Position numbers and translations under genes: made by a program
DNA from: UBA9926 sp038131595
GTDB taxonomy: Bacteria > Pseudomonadota > Gammaproteobacteria > Pseudomonadales > Azotimanducaceae
DNA: 64,000 bases
Direction of reading: 5' to 3'
NCBI GenBank assembly: GCA_038131595.1
Contig: JAYPPR010000003.1
Span: forward strand, 124,001 to 188,000
Part shown: in pieces, positions 35,499 through 43,886 of the stretch
How positions within the stretch are numbered: the first letter of the stretch is position 1
Layout of the letters: each line of letters starts with the position of its first letter
The notes under the pieces: model-generated
Told to the model about the DNA's origin: nothing
Databases searched by the model: none
Seen by the model: the letters and a program-made list of their open reading frames with translations, nothing else

Positions 35499-36668
35499 TT
35501 ACACGGTTAACTCGCCTTTCAAGGCGTCGGCGATTGCTTTCTTGGCGAGTTGAATACCGTTTTCGATCTGCCCTATGGTGAAAAATGTATTGGCCCCGCT
35601 CGATAGGCCTGCCTGAATGCTTTCGCCAATTTTGAAATCCTCATCAAACACTCGTCGGACCACATCGTAGTTGGCTTGCCAGTGTTGTTCTGCTTTTGGA
35701 GTCTCCGGGGCCTCGGGAATGAGCATATGGCACTGAAAGATGCTGCGACTTGGAGAGACCGGCGTGATGGTGTGGATATACACGTGGTCGGTCATGACCT
35801 GAATGAAGTTGCAGGGAAAGAGGTAATTCTGGGTCATAAAGTGCTGTCGGTAGGAACGGCTGTCGGCGGGTAACTCTCGAAGTCGCTCGATGCTCGCAAC
35901 CGGTACTGCATGTCGCACGTGGGGGTATTGGTCGATATAAACGCCCTTTGTATCAAGGTAAGCACTGCATGCCGTATCTCGGTGGGCTGAACAGAAATGG
36001 TACTGCTCCTGAAAGCCCTCAAGCGCGATGTGCCAATTCATTGCGCGTTCCAATGTCCAAGAGCGGTATAGGACGTGATTTTCCAGCGATAGTGTTTCCA
36101 GTTGCGGCGCCATGGGCGCAAGCCAAGCGTCGATGTCCAGCTCGTTAACCTCGCTAGATCGACTCAAAGGGGAGGGTCTGACCCAAATGAGCCCGTAACG
36201 TTCGAACGCGGGAAGCCGAATAAGCCCATATTCGTCTTTGTTGATGGCGCCAAAATTGTCTGCTTGCCGAATGCCTCGCAAGCGACCCCCCGTGTCGTAG
36301 GTCCAACCATGGTAAGGGCAAGAAAATGTTTTGGCTTGGCCGCAAGGGCGGTCCTCGAGCCGCGCGCCTCGATGCCGGCAAACATTGATAAAGGCCTGAA
36401 CCTCGCCTGCCTGATTACGAGTCACTAAGATGGGAACGCCTGTGGAATCATGAGTAACGAACGACCCAGGATCGCTTAACGATGACGCATGGGCGACGAT
36501 GATCGGAAAATTGCGAAAAAGCACGCGAATTTCCTCATCAAGCACGCGCTCACTCGTGTAATCGGTCGTCGGTGCTCTCAAGATTTCAGGTTCGCGCTGA
36601 GTCTTGTCCTCATTCACATAGTCGAGGATGGTCTCGATGATCGCTTGCTCTTCGGCGTGGTTACTCAT
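35499..36668 (-). CDS. Rieske non-heme iron oxygenase, alpha subunit
   Basis: 389 residues. The Rieske cluster is bound by CRHRGA and CPYHGW (C-x-H, then C-x2-H, ~residues 98-121). The mononuclear iron site lies in EGFQEQYHFCSAH, giving His-x4-His, with a C-terminal acidic ligand expected near FDEDF. No signal peptide, so cytoplasmic. These enzymes hydroxylate or demethylate aromatic, steroid or quaternary-amine substrates and need a reductase, which is not adjacent. It lies 65 bases downstream of the exported aldolase on the same strand and may be the last gene of the same transcript. Confidence 0.88.
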   Translation of the reverse strand: MSNHAEEQAIIETILDYVNEDKTQREPEILRAPTTDYTSERVLDEEIRVLFRNFPIIVAHASSLSDPGSFVTHDSTGVPILVTRNQAGEVQAFINVCRHRGARLEDRPCGQAKTFSCPYHGWTYDTGGRLRGIRQADNFGAINKDEYGLIRLPAFERYGLIWVRPSPLSRSSEVNELDIDAWLAPMAPQLETLSLENHVLYRSWTLERAMNWHIALEGFQEQYHFCSAHRDTACSAYLDTKGVYIDQYPHVRHAVPVASIERLRELPADSRSYRQHFMTQNYLFPCNFIQVMTDHVYIHTITPVSPSRSIFQCHMLIPEAPETPKAEQHWQANYDVVRRVFDEDFKIGESIQAGLSSGANTFFTIGQIENGIQLAKKAIADALKGELTV

Positions 36669-36733
36669 GTCTCGTTCATTGATCCTGGGCTCTACTGAGT
36701 CGCCCTTTCGCTCATCCAGTACATGACTAGTCG

Positions 36734-37666
36734 TTAATCTCTTCCGGCCGCCTTACGGCCTAGCTGGAGCGCTTGTGCGGTTCTCGGCGAGATGCCGGCA
36801 TCTCCGCCGACTGTGGCAAATCGGAATCCTTGCTTGGTTCTAGCCTCGATGTCAGCGGGCGAGGTTGTGATGCCACACGGGATATTGTGTTCAAGACAGC
36901 TGGCAAGGATCGTCTGAATCGCTTGCTCGACATCTGGGTGAGAGCGAGGTAGCCCTAAGTCAGCCGATAAGTCGCTCGGCCCAACAAAAATTGCACCAAC
37001 CCCAGGCGTAGTCATGATCTCCTCAAGTTGATCGATCGCTTCTTGCGTTTCAATCTGAATGACTGCTAGGAGTTCTCCCTTGGGATCAAGCGGCCAAACG
37101 TCAGCCTTTGCGAGATATTCACCATAAGCAGTCCCCCAATACCAGACGGCGTTGCCCGGCGCTCTGCCCCTTACACCCTGCGGGCCAGCGTCTGTCTCTC
37201 CAGCCGCTTTCGGGTACCGCATGCTGGCTATGGCATTGAGTGCTTCTTCGCGCGAATTAATCATAGGAAACATCACGCCATACACCCCAAGGTCGAGTAC
37301 CTGTTTGACGAGATATTGGTTCATTTCACGGCCGTTGGTTGGCAGTCGCACAATTGGCGTTGTCTGCATTGCGAGACTGCCAGAACTGGCGATAGCCGAC
37401 TTATCCGTCATTCCCAGCAAAAAGCGCTGCAGGGATTCCGCGTCGTAGGGACCGTGCTCCATATCGATCAGTACAAAGTCGATCGGTGCGCGCGCAAGCG
37501 ATCTCGCATTCGACATGGATCGATCACCTGAGAAGATCCCGAAAGCGGCCTCGCCCTTTTCAAGGGTTGCAATGGTTTGATTGAGTCGATCAGCGGACGC
37601 CGTGCCTGCCAGCAAATAAAGGCCAATGAGCAGCGCCATCCGGCTGATTGCGTAAAGCGTTTGCAT
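36734..37666 (-). CDS. Exported HpcH/HpaI-family aldolase
   Basis: 310 residues. Residues 1-26 form a clear Sec signal (MALLIGLYLLAGTASA-D). The mature part is a class II aldolase barrel with all key positions: His in FVLIDMEHGPYD, Arg in TPIVRLPTNG, metal ligands Glu in IQIETQEAID and Asp in VGPSDLSADLG. The family cleaves 2-keto-3-deoxy or 4-hydroxy-2-oxo acids to pyruvate and an aldehyde, normally in the cytosol. Export is therefore unusual. It lies 103 bases after the FAH-family gene; together with the PQQ dehydrogenase and cytochrome this suggests a periplasmic sugar-acid or hydroxy-keto-acid route. Confidence 0.9.
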   Translation of the reverse strand: MQTLYAISRMALLIGLYLLAGTASADRLNQTIATLEKGEAAFGIFSGDRSMSNARSLARAPIDFVLIDMEHGPYDAESLQRFLLGMTDKSAIASSGSLAMQTTPIVRLPTNGREMNQYLVKQVLDLGVYGVMFPMINSREEALNAIASMRYPKAAGETDAGPQGVRGRAPGNAVWYWGTAYGEYLAKADVWPLDPKGELLAVIQIETQEAIDQLEEIMTTPGVGAIFVGPSDLSADLGLPRSHPDVEQAIQTILASCLEHNIPCGITTSPADIEARTKQGFRFATVGGDAGISPRTAQALQLGRKAAGRD

Positions 37667-37769
37667 GACAAGTTCTCCTTTTTATGGGCCAAAAGCGATA
37701 TGGCGCCTAAACATCAATGAGTGGGTATTGCTAACTACATGGTTGCAAGTCGTATGAGTAAGGGCGAAA

Positions 37770-38624
37770 TCACATAGGAACAATGGTGTTCCGAACGCTA
37801 CCGATTCCCTCGATAGTAACCTCCAGCACATCGCCCACCTGCATCTTTCGTCTCGCGCCTTCTTTGAACAGCACCGTGCCGGTGTAAATCAAATCACCGG
37901 GTTCCAGGGTGATAAAACGACTCACATAGGCGATGAGTTCTGGCACATCCTGGATCAGTTCGTTCGTATTCCCGTCTTGGACAATGTCGCCATTGAGCCG
38001 CGTCGTCAGCCGTCTGTTGTTGTAATCAAGGCCGGTGACAATCTCTTGGCCAAGGCACGCCCAGGTATCCGATCCCTTGGAGATTAGACGCGAGGGCTCC
38101 CCTCGACCTTGTCGTTCGCCGTACCAGGTATTTTCTGAAAAGTCGTTGCCCACGGCGTATCCGAACACGTAGTCGAGGGCGTCTTCTTCACTGACATGCC
38201 GAGCCGTTTTGCCAATCACCACAACGAGTTCTCCCTCGTAATTCAAGTTGCCAGCCTCAGGCGGGAGCATGACACCCGCACCACTCGGGTTAAGAGAGGA
38301 GGGGAATTTGGCGAACCACCTTGGATGTGGGTTCTCAGGCAATGAAAGATTCGGCCGCTTTGTGTTGACAGCGGTTCCCAAGATTTTTGAAACATCGCGA
38401 GGGGCAAGAGGAAGCAAGAGCTTCACCGCGTCATAATCGTAAGTCACGCCTGTTCGTTCTGGCGCATTGAAATAAAGCCCTGATAATTGATGGATTTTGT
38501 CTCCAACGACCTCGCCGTATGAAGTAGTACCGTTCACTTCAAAGCGTACAAACCTCGCGGCTTCTGCATTCAGTGACAGCGCGGCTAATGCTGTGATAAC
38601 GCAACTGATGAGTGCTAATTTCAT
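37770..38624 (-). CDS. Exported fumarylacetoacetate hydrolase (FAH)-family enzyme
   Basis: 284 residues. The leader KLALISCVITALAALSLNAEA is a Sec signal cleaved at A-E-A. The FAH fold is well preserved: YEGELVVVIGKTARHV (E-x-E metal ligands), FGYAVGNDFSENTW (Asp ligand), SKGSDTWACLGQEIVT and the C-terminal LEPGDLIYTGT. Members act as hydrolases, decarboxylases, isomerases or dehydratases on 2-keto acids, including 2-keto-3-deoxy sugar acids. It sits between cytochrome c and the exported aldolase, 28 bases after the former. Which reaction it performs is not decidable here. Confidence 0.9.
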   Translation of the reverse strand: MKLALISCVITALAALSLNAEAARFVRFEVNGTTSYGEVVGDKIHQLSGLYFNAPERTGVTYDYDAVKLLLPLAPRDVSKILGTAVNTKRPNLSLPENPHPRWFAKFPSSLNPSGAGVMLPPEAGNLNYEGELVVVIGKTARHVSEEDALDYVFGYAVGNDFSENTWYGERQGRGEPSRLISKGSDTWACLGQEIVTGLDYNNRRLTTRLNGDIVQDGNTNELIQDVPELIAYVSRFITLEPGDLIYTGTVLFKEGARRKMQVGDVLEVTIEGIGSVRNTIVPM

Positions 38625-38652
38625 GATTCGTCCCCCGGTTATGGAATCAGGC

Positions 38653-39030
38653 TTAGGGTTTAGGAAGGATTAGGTTCGAGAGTTGATCGTAATTCTTGGG
38701 AAGTGATTTGTCTCCCGATGCGACTCCATTCAATGACATGATCCAAGCCAGTAGCGCCGCCGTGTGTCTCGGCTTTAACGTGCCCGGTCGATCTTGCGGC
38801 ATGGTCGATTGGATGGGATCGAGTAGATATTTTGCCTGTTGGCCTTGAACGGCTCTATAGAGGGAACCCTCAAAATAGCTTTGATCGTGACACTGGGAGC
38901 AATAGCGCTCAGCGACTCTCTTGCCGAGCGCTGCCTGTTCCGCCGTAAACACTGCTTCCTCACCTTTTGCGAAGGCGGTAAAGCCGCCGAGCGTAACGAT
39001 GAGTCCAAGAATGAGCAACGCTTGGATCAC
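38653..39030 (-). CDS. Small exported c-type cytochrome
   Basis: 125 residues. The N-terminal signal peptide (LLILGLIVTLGGFTAFA) is followed by a single heme-attachment motif, CSQCH (~residues 44-48). A distal methionine near STMPQDRPGTL is a likely axial ligand. The start overlaps the PQQ-dehydrogenase stop by four bases (ATGA), so it is almost certainly the dedicated electron acceptor of that enzyme. Confidence 0.9.
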   Translation of the reverse strand: MIQALLILGLIVTLGGFTAFAKGEEAVFTAEQAALGKRVAERYCSQCHDQSYFEGSLYRAVQGQQAKYLLDPIQSTMPQDRPGTLKPRHTAALLAWIMSLNGVASGDKSLPKNYDQLSNLILPKP

Positions 39031-40982
39031 AGATCATCCTCGGGCAAACGGAGCGCGACTAACTCACCGATGGCGCCAGGTCCAGCAACCGCGGCAATGA
39101 TGTATTGCTTGCCTTTGTGCGCGTAGGTCATTGGCGCAGTGTTTGTCGTCGCTGGTAGCGGGATCACTCCCACTTCCTCCCCAGTGAGTTTATCGACCGC
39201 ATGCAGGAACGGATCGCCTCTTCTTCCCTCGCCGTAAAGCAACAAGGATTTAGTGACCAGTATCGTTGCGTGGGATCGTTTACCGGTTCTCGGCAGATCA
39301 ACTCCAGCGAGCGCCGGGTGATTCTTCACCTTATCTGGCGTATCCCCGTTGGGAATATTCCAAATGATGTCGCCCTTGTTCAAATCATAAGCCACGATAC
39401 TGCCGTAGGGGGGCTTGAAGAGTTCGAGCCCTTGAGGCCCACGAATGCCGCCGGGACCCAGCGACACATAGCCGGCGTTACTGTTTTTTTCCTCACCAGG
39501 TACCAGTGATATGACACTGTGCCCGCGCTCGGTCGCCACAAAAAATAAGCCAAGCTCTGGATCCGTTGCCGACCCGCCTGGAATATTTGCACCTCCGTTG
39601 GCACCTGGCATCACGAAGGCACCCTTTGTGCCGTCTGGGTCTTTAGCCAGCGATGGCGGGGTAAAAAGCGGACCCATCCGGTATTCGCTCGCGAGCTCGA
39701 TTGCTTCAGCCCTAAGCTCCGGAGTGAAGTCGATCAGATCATCCTGGGTCGTCCCTTGAAGTTCAAAGGGTGGCAGATGGGTGACAAAAGGTTGGGTTTT
39801 GCTGAGAACTTCGCCAGGGACATCGCTCGCTGCAACCTCGCGTTCCTCAATTGGCCAAATAGGTTCTCCAGTGGCGCGATTAAATGCGTAAAGCCAACCC
39901 TGCTTGGTTGACTCCACAACAGCAGGGATGGTTTTGCCGTCGACCTCGACATCGAGCAGTTTGGGAGCGTTCGGATTGTCAAAGTTCCAGACGTCGTGGT
40001 GAACCATCTGGAAGTGCCAGACCCGTTGACCTGTTTTCGCATCCAACGCGATGAGGCTGGTACCAAATAGGTTGCCGCCAGGGCGGTCGCCGCCGTAATA
40101 GTCATTGGTTGGCGTATCCGTTGGGATATAGACCAAGCCCAGGTCAGAATCCGCCGATAGTGGCGCCCACGCCGAGATGTTACCCGTGTAGCGATAGGCA
40201 TCTGTCTCCCAGGTGTCATTCCCAAACTCACCTTCTTGCGGGAGGACATTGAACCGCCAAAGCAGGCGGCCAGTTTTCGCATCGTACCCGCGTACGTGCC
40301 CGGGAATATTTTCTTTTTTGCTTGGGTAGTAACCGCGGTCATGGGAGTTACCGACGACGATGACATCATTCACGACGATGGGCGGAGAGGAGCTGGTGAT
40401 GTCGCCAGACGCCAGCACGCCAGTGTCCGCTTCAACAGGGTAATCGCCCAGTCCTAAATGAAGGTCAACAACCCCATTGATGCCAAACGAACTAATGGGC
40501 ATCCCTGTGTCAGGGTCGAGGGCGACCATGTAGTAGCCGGGAGTGATGAGATAAAGAACGTCTTTGTCATCGACTCTGGCGTACGCAAGCCCTTTGCCGT
40601 AGTTCTTGCGCGTAGAGGCTTGCCACCGGGGATTCTCCGGCATGCGCCACATCCATAATGTTTCGCCCGTTTCCGGCTCGATGGCGACGACTGTCCGCCT
40701 CTGACCCGCCACCGTATAGAGTCGTCCTTTGATGTAAAGTGGAGTCGCGCGATAGATGTAGTCGGGACTCGGTCCGAAATTGTCGCTTTTCCACCGCCAG
40801 GCAATCTCTAGATCGCCAAAATTGCTTCGGTCGATCAGATCGAGAGGTGAATAGCGCGAGCTCCTCTCATCGCCCCCCCAATACCGCCATTCTCCTTGCT
40901 CTGTACCCTCTGGCGCACCTTGGCTGATCCAGGGATAAAGTAAACACGCAATCAAAAACAGTCGGACGAATGGTTGTGCCAT
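39027..40982 (-). CDS. PQQ-dependent dehydrogenase, eight-bladed propeller, periplasmic
   Basis: 651 residues with an N-terminal signal (FVRLFLIACLLYPWISQGA). The quinoprotein propeller is marked by WRYWGGDERSSRYSPLD, tryptophan-docking repeats such as DPDTGMPISSFG and DAKTGQRVWHFQ, HHDVWNFDNPNAPKLLDVEV and the typical GEPIWPIEEREV. It lacks a fused cytochrome domain and membrane helices; the separate cytochrome downstream fills that role. The pattern is closest to glucose/alcohol quinoprotein dehydrogenases. It oxidises an alcohol, aldehyde or sugar in the periplasm. First gene of the signal-peptide-bearing operon. Confidence 0.92.
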   Translation of the reverse strand: MAQPFVRLFLIACLLYPWISQGAPEGTEQGEWRYWGGDERSSRYSPLDLIDRSNFGDLEIAWRWKSDNFGPSPDYIYRATPLYIKGRLYTVAGQRRTVVAIEPETGETLWMWRMPENPRWQASTRKNYGKGLAYARVDDKDVLYLITPGYYMVALDPDTGMPISSFGINGVVDLHLGLGDYPVEADTGVLASGDITSSSPPIVVNDVIVVGNSHDRGYYPSKKENIPGHVRGYDAKTGRLLWRFNVLPQEGEFGNDTWETDAYRYTGNISAWAPLSADSDLGLVYIPTDTPTNDYYGGDRPGGNLFGTSLIALDAKTGQRVWHFQMVHHDVWNFDNPNAPKLLDVEVDGKTIPAVVESTKQGWLYAFNRATGEPIWPIEEREVAASDVPGEVLSKTQPFVTHLPPFELQGTTQDDLIDFTPELRAEAIELASEYRMGPLFTPPSLAKDPDGTKGAFVMPGANGGANIPGGSATDPELGLFFVATERGHSVISLVPGEEKNSNAGYVSLGPGGIRGPQGLELFKPPYGSIVAYDLNKGDIIWNIPNGDTPDKVKNHPALAGVDLPRTGKRSHATILVTKSLLLYGEGRRGDPFLHAVDKLTGEEVGVIPLPATTNTAPMTYAHKGKQYIIAAVAGPGAIGELVALRLPEDDL

Positions 40983-41286
40983 AAATGAGCCACCGCAGTT
41001 AAGAAAAGACAGGTTTTCGAGTGTACATGTTTTATGGGTTGGTCACATGCGCCCAACTTAGCCTACGCTGAAGGCACGGAATGTTAGCCAATGGGTTCGC
41101 TAGGACTTGGCTAAGGGGTCTCCTGGGCGCTGAAGGAGAGGTTGCCAATGTGAGCGGTCAAGGAACGGATAGATGAGGTTTAAAAGGCTATTCCACAGGG
41201 AGACGAACACTCGGTGAGCAGGCGGTAAGAGCCCAGTAGGCATCCCTGCCTGCTGGGTGGTTCGTTAGTGCTCGTTTGATTAGACG
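40983..41286 (-). other. Intergenic region upstream of the PQQ operon
   Basis: About 300 bases separate the PQQ dehydrogenase from the upstream MBL-fold gene, all on the minus strand. A hairpin near 41232-41257 (separate entry) probably ends the MBL transcript, leaving ~250 bases for a promoter of the PQQ operon. I could not pick a convincing -35/-10 pair. Confidence 0.45.
41232..41257 (-). terminator. Strong hairpin downstream of the MBL-fold gene
   Basis: CCCAGTAGGCA (41232-41242) and TGCCTGCTGGG (41247-41257) form an 11-base stem with one wobble pair and a four-base loop. It is 30 bases after the MBL stop. There is no T tract on the minus strand, so it may stabilise the 3' end rather than terminate. 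Confidence 0.4.
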
Positions 41287-42315
41287 CTAAGCGATCAGCG
41301 ATTGATAGCGAAAGTGTTCACCATCATAGGTGCGTGCCAAGCTGCCTCGAGTCATCAGACAATGGATGTGCGCCACCGCCTCTCCGACGGCCATGAACAG
41401 GGCATGGTGCTCGAGCTTGCGATCAAAAAGCGCCGGTACGAGATCGATCGCAGTTGACGGGGTCTGACAACCGTCGAGAACGATTTGCATTCTGTGCTCA
41501 TGATGGTCAGTCAGTTCTTGCAGGCGATACTGAACGCCATAGAAAGGTTCGTTGTGGGCAGGCAGAATGAGCGTGTCATCAGGGATCCGGGCGGCAAATT
41601 TTTCGTGCGACGCCAACCAGTCCGAAAGCGGATCGGCTAACGGCTCGGTAGGATGGACCGACACGTTGGATGTGATGACCGGCAGTATTTGATCCCCAGA
41701 GATGAGCAATCGGGCTTTTTCGGAGTACAGGCAGACGTGCTCCGGCGAGTGGCCAGAACCAATAATGACTTCCCAGTCGTGCTCGCCGATGGTTAATTGC
41801 TGGCCATCGCGCAGTCGCTCGTACGAGGATGGAATTGGGTGGTCCTCCGGTTCCGGCGCGAATTGGCTTCTCATCTCGCTCATTGCATCCATCATCGACT
41901 GCGTGATGCCGCTTTTTAAGAAAAAGTCAGAGGTATGCCATGACCCTTTGTCTTGCATCGAATAGTGCATGACCCGCGCTTGGTAGTACTCGCCGTAACT
42001 CATCGCCAGTGGGGCTCGGTGCTCAGTGGATAGAAACCCGGCTTGCCCAGTGTGATCAGGATGCATGTGCGTGCAAAGGATTCGCTCAACGGGCTTGCCC
42101 TTCAGGTGAGTATCGGCAATTTGCTGCCACAGTGATCGGGTTTCTGGTCCGCGAATACCGGTATCAATGATGGTCCAACCCGTACCGCTTTCAAGAAGGT
42201 AAAGGTTGATGTGATTAAGGCTCATAGGGAGCGGCATGCGAAGCCAATAGACGGCTGGTGCAACCTCGATCAGTTCGCCAGGCTCGGGCGTTTTGCCAAA
42301 AGGGTAGGTAATCAT
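41287..42315 (-). CDS. MBL-fold metallohydrolase with C-terminal winged-helix-like domain
   Basis: 342 residues. The zinc signature is CTHMHPDHTGQ (H-x-H-x-D-H), followed by GSGHSPEHVCLY, LLISGDQIL and LILPAHNEPF, supplying the remaining His and Asp ligands. The last ~80 residues (TAIDLVPALFDRKLEHH to GSLARTYDGEHFRY) look like the winged-helix extension of MBLAC2/LACTB2-like proteins. The fold cleaves thioesters, lactones or phosphodiesters. No signal peptide. It follows another MBL-fold gene by 72 bases. Confidence 0.82.
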   Translation of the reverse strand: MITYPFGKTPEPGELIEVAPAVYWLRMPLPMSLNHINLYLLESGTGWTIIDTGIRGPETRSLWQQIADTHLKGKPVERILCTHMHPDHTGQAGFLSTEHRAPLAMSYGEYYQARVMHYSMQDKGSWHTSDFFLKSGITQSMMDAMSEMRSQFAPEPEDHPIPSSYERLRDGQQLTIGEHDWEVIIGSGHSPEHVCLYSEKARLLISGDQILPVITSNVSVHPTEPLADPLSDWLASHEKFAARIPDDTLILPAHNEPFYGVQYRLQELTDHHEHRMQIVLDGCQTPSTAIDLVPALFDRKLEHHALFMAVGEAVAHIHCLMTRGSLARTYDGEHFRYQSLIA

Positions 42316-42387
42316 CGCGCTCTAGGAAAATCTACGAACCGCGATAGTACATGAATTCGGCATGATGCGCCGAACTGAAGACTTCGC

Positions 42388-43239
42388 TTAAGTCGCGAGC
42401 CAGTACCCTCGCTCTGAGTGCTTGATGTAACCCGCCGTTGGCGTGGGAAAATGTGTCCCGATGATGAGCACGTCGGTGTCTGAATACGTGTTCATCAAGT
42501 GCTCTCTGGTTTGCGTCGAGGCGGTTTGGTCGAAATCAGCATTGCTAGCCCAATCTAAGTGCTCGATCTGGCAAGGATGATGAATGCAATCACCCGTGAT
42601 TAACGCTTCTTGGCCCTGTGATTCGATATGGATACTGACATGGCCTGGCGTGTGCCCAGGGGTTGGCTCCAAGCGAACCTCAGGGCAAATCTGGTGGGTG
42701 AGATCTACCAGGTCGGCAAGGCCATGCTCGAAGATCGGGCGGACAGAGTCGTCCATGATGTTGTCGGCATCATTGGGATCGGCCTCGCGGTCCCAATATT
42801 CAAATTCCTCTTTGGCGATGAGATAACGAGCATTGGGAAAGGTAGGTATCCATTGGCCATCCACTAGCATCGTGTTCCAACCGACATGATCGACGTGAAG
42901 ATGCGTGCAGAGTACGGTATCGATGGTTTCTCTCGGGTAGCCCGCCTTCTCCAGGTCCTCCAAGAAGGGAAGCTGGAGATGGCTCCAGGTAGGAATCGAT
43001 CGAGATTTGTCGTTGCCAATACAGGTGTCAACGATGATGCGTTGACTGGGCGTGTCAACAACGAGGGCATGAACGCTCATGATGAGCTTTCCCTCCGCAG
43101 TCGCAAAATGCGGCACCATCCATTCCATATCCTCGATGGCCGAGGGCGTTGCCTGAGGCAGAATGAAACGGGTGCCCCCGGTGATTTCCATTTCGATGAC
43201 TCGAGTGATCGTCACGTCGCCTACTTGCCAGATATTCAT
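42388..43239 (-). CDS. MBL-fold metallohydrolase (lactonase-like)
   Basis: 283 residues. Zinc-binding blocks are CTHLHVDHVGWNT, TPGHTPGHVSIH, LITGDCIHHP and IIGTHFPTPTAG. The layout resembles AHL-lactonase/methyl-parathion-hydrolase-like members more than glyoxalase II. Its N-terminus is cytosolic. It precedes the other MBL gene and the PQQ operon on the same strand. Opening a lactone made by a sugar or polyol dehydrogenase would make chemical sense, but the two compartments differ, so this is speculation. Confidence 0.82.
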   Translation of the reverse strand: MNIWQVGDVTITRVIEMEITGGTRFILPQATPSAIEDMEWMVPHFATAEGKLIMSVHALVVDTPSQRIIVDTCIGNDKSRSIPTWSHLQLPFLEDLEKAGYPRETIDTVLCTHLHVDHVGWNTMLVDGQWIPTFPNARYLIAKEEFEYWDREADPNDADNIMDDSVRPIFEHGLADLVDLTHQICPEVRLEPTPGHTPGHVSIHIESQGQEALITGDCIHHPCQIEHLDWASNADFDQTASTQTREHLMNTYSDTDVLIIGTHFPTPTAGYIKHSERGYWLAT

Positions 43240-43449
43240 TGATGGCTTCTCCTGCCTATTTGATCGTTGAGCATGATGCTTGGTGTCGGCTCTGCGAGCC
43301 CAACTAAAGACTCAGGACTCGTTACCTTAAAAAAGACTGAGCGCTGTTGACTGTACCCGCATTCATTCCGCCGCTGTTGATGGCCCGTAGCCTTCTCCTG
43401 ATCGGGGCGGGTTAGACTGCGGCCCTCGGCCTGAAATATCGAGTCGTAT

Positions 43450-43475
43450 CAAAAAATACCCTGATCGATCGGGTA
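43450..43475 (-). terminator. Rho-independent-type terminator after the small Cys-rich gene
   Basis: On the minus strand TACCC and GGGTA flank a self-complementary GATCGATC segment (43457-43475), followed directly by six T residues (A run 43451-43456 on the plus strand). It lies 15 bases after the stop at 43490. Confidence 0.6.
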
Positions 43476-43489
43476 AGTTCAATGAATAA

Positions 43490-43693
43490 TCAATCCGTGC
43501 CGCTTGGTGCGAGATTTGCGCTCTGCTGTTGCTTCAACAGTTCCGTCCTCGCGAGGCTGCACACGGCTCCGCAGTAGGCCTCGGGTCGTTGGCTAAAGTA
43601 CAGATGCCGGAGTTCGGGGATTTGGGGTGTGGTCTCGTAGGCGCTTACACCGACCGGTTGACCACAGTGATCACACGTGCGTTTGCTCGGCAT
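43490..43693 (-). CDS. Small cysteine-rich, probably zinc-binding protein (67 residues)
   Basis: A short ORF with GGAG seven bases before its ATG and a good terminator just after its stop, both supporting expression. It contains CDHCG near residue 7 and YCGAVCS near residue 40, a C-x2-C plus C-x3-C arrangement typical of a small zinc ribbon. No close family recognised. It stands alone between the MBL genes and the LLM oxidoreductase. Confidence 0.55.
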   Translation of the reverse strand: MPSKRTCDHCGQPVGVSAYETTPQIPELRHLYFSQRPEAYCGAVCSLARTELLKQQQSANLAPSGTD

Positions 43694-43766
43694 GATAAGT
43701 CTCCGTCCGTGCCGCTAGTCCCACGATGTGGGGTGTTTGATGATTGTCGTTCTGTGAGCCCCTTCA

Positions 43767-43886
43767 CATAAAAAGCGACATAAAGAGCCAAATAAAAGGT
43801 CACACAAAAAGCTATACAAAAAGCTATCTGAGAAGCTGTACCAAAGACTCCGCAGAAAGCGATAAAGAGCGCTATACAGAAATGGA
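43767..43886. repeat. Ten-unit degenerate 12-base tandem array
   Basis: Ten consecutive 12-base units with no indels, for example CATAAAAAGCGA (43767), CATAAAGAGCCA (43779), CACAAAAAGCTA (43803), TACAAAAAGCTA (43815) and CGCAGAAAGCGA (43851). Consensus about YAYAAAAAGCKA. It lies downstream of the LLM oxidoreductase and overlaps its last 15 bases. The core AAAAAGCTA also occurs in the array at 11115-11198. Confidence 0.8.
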
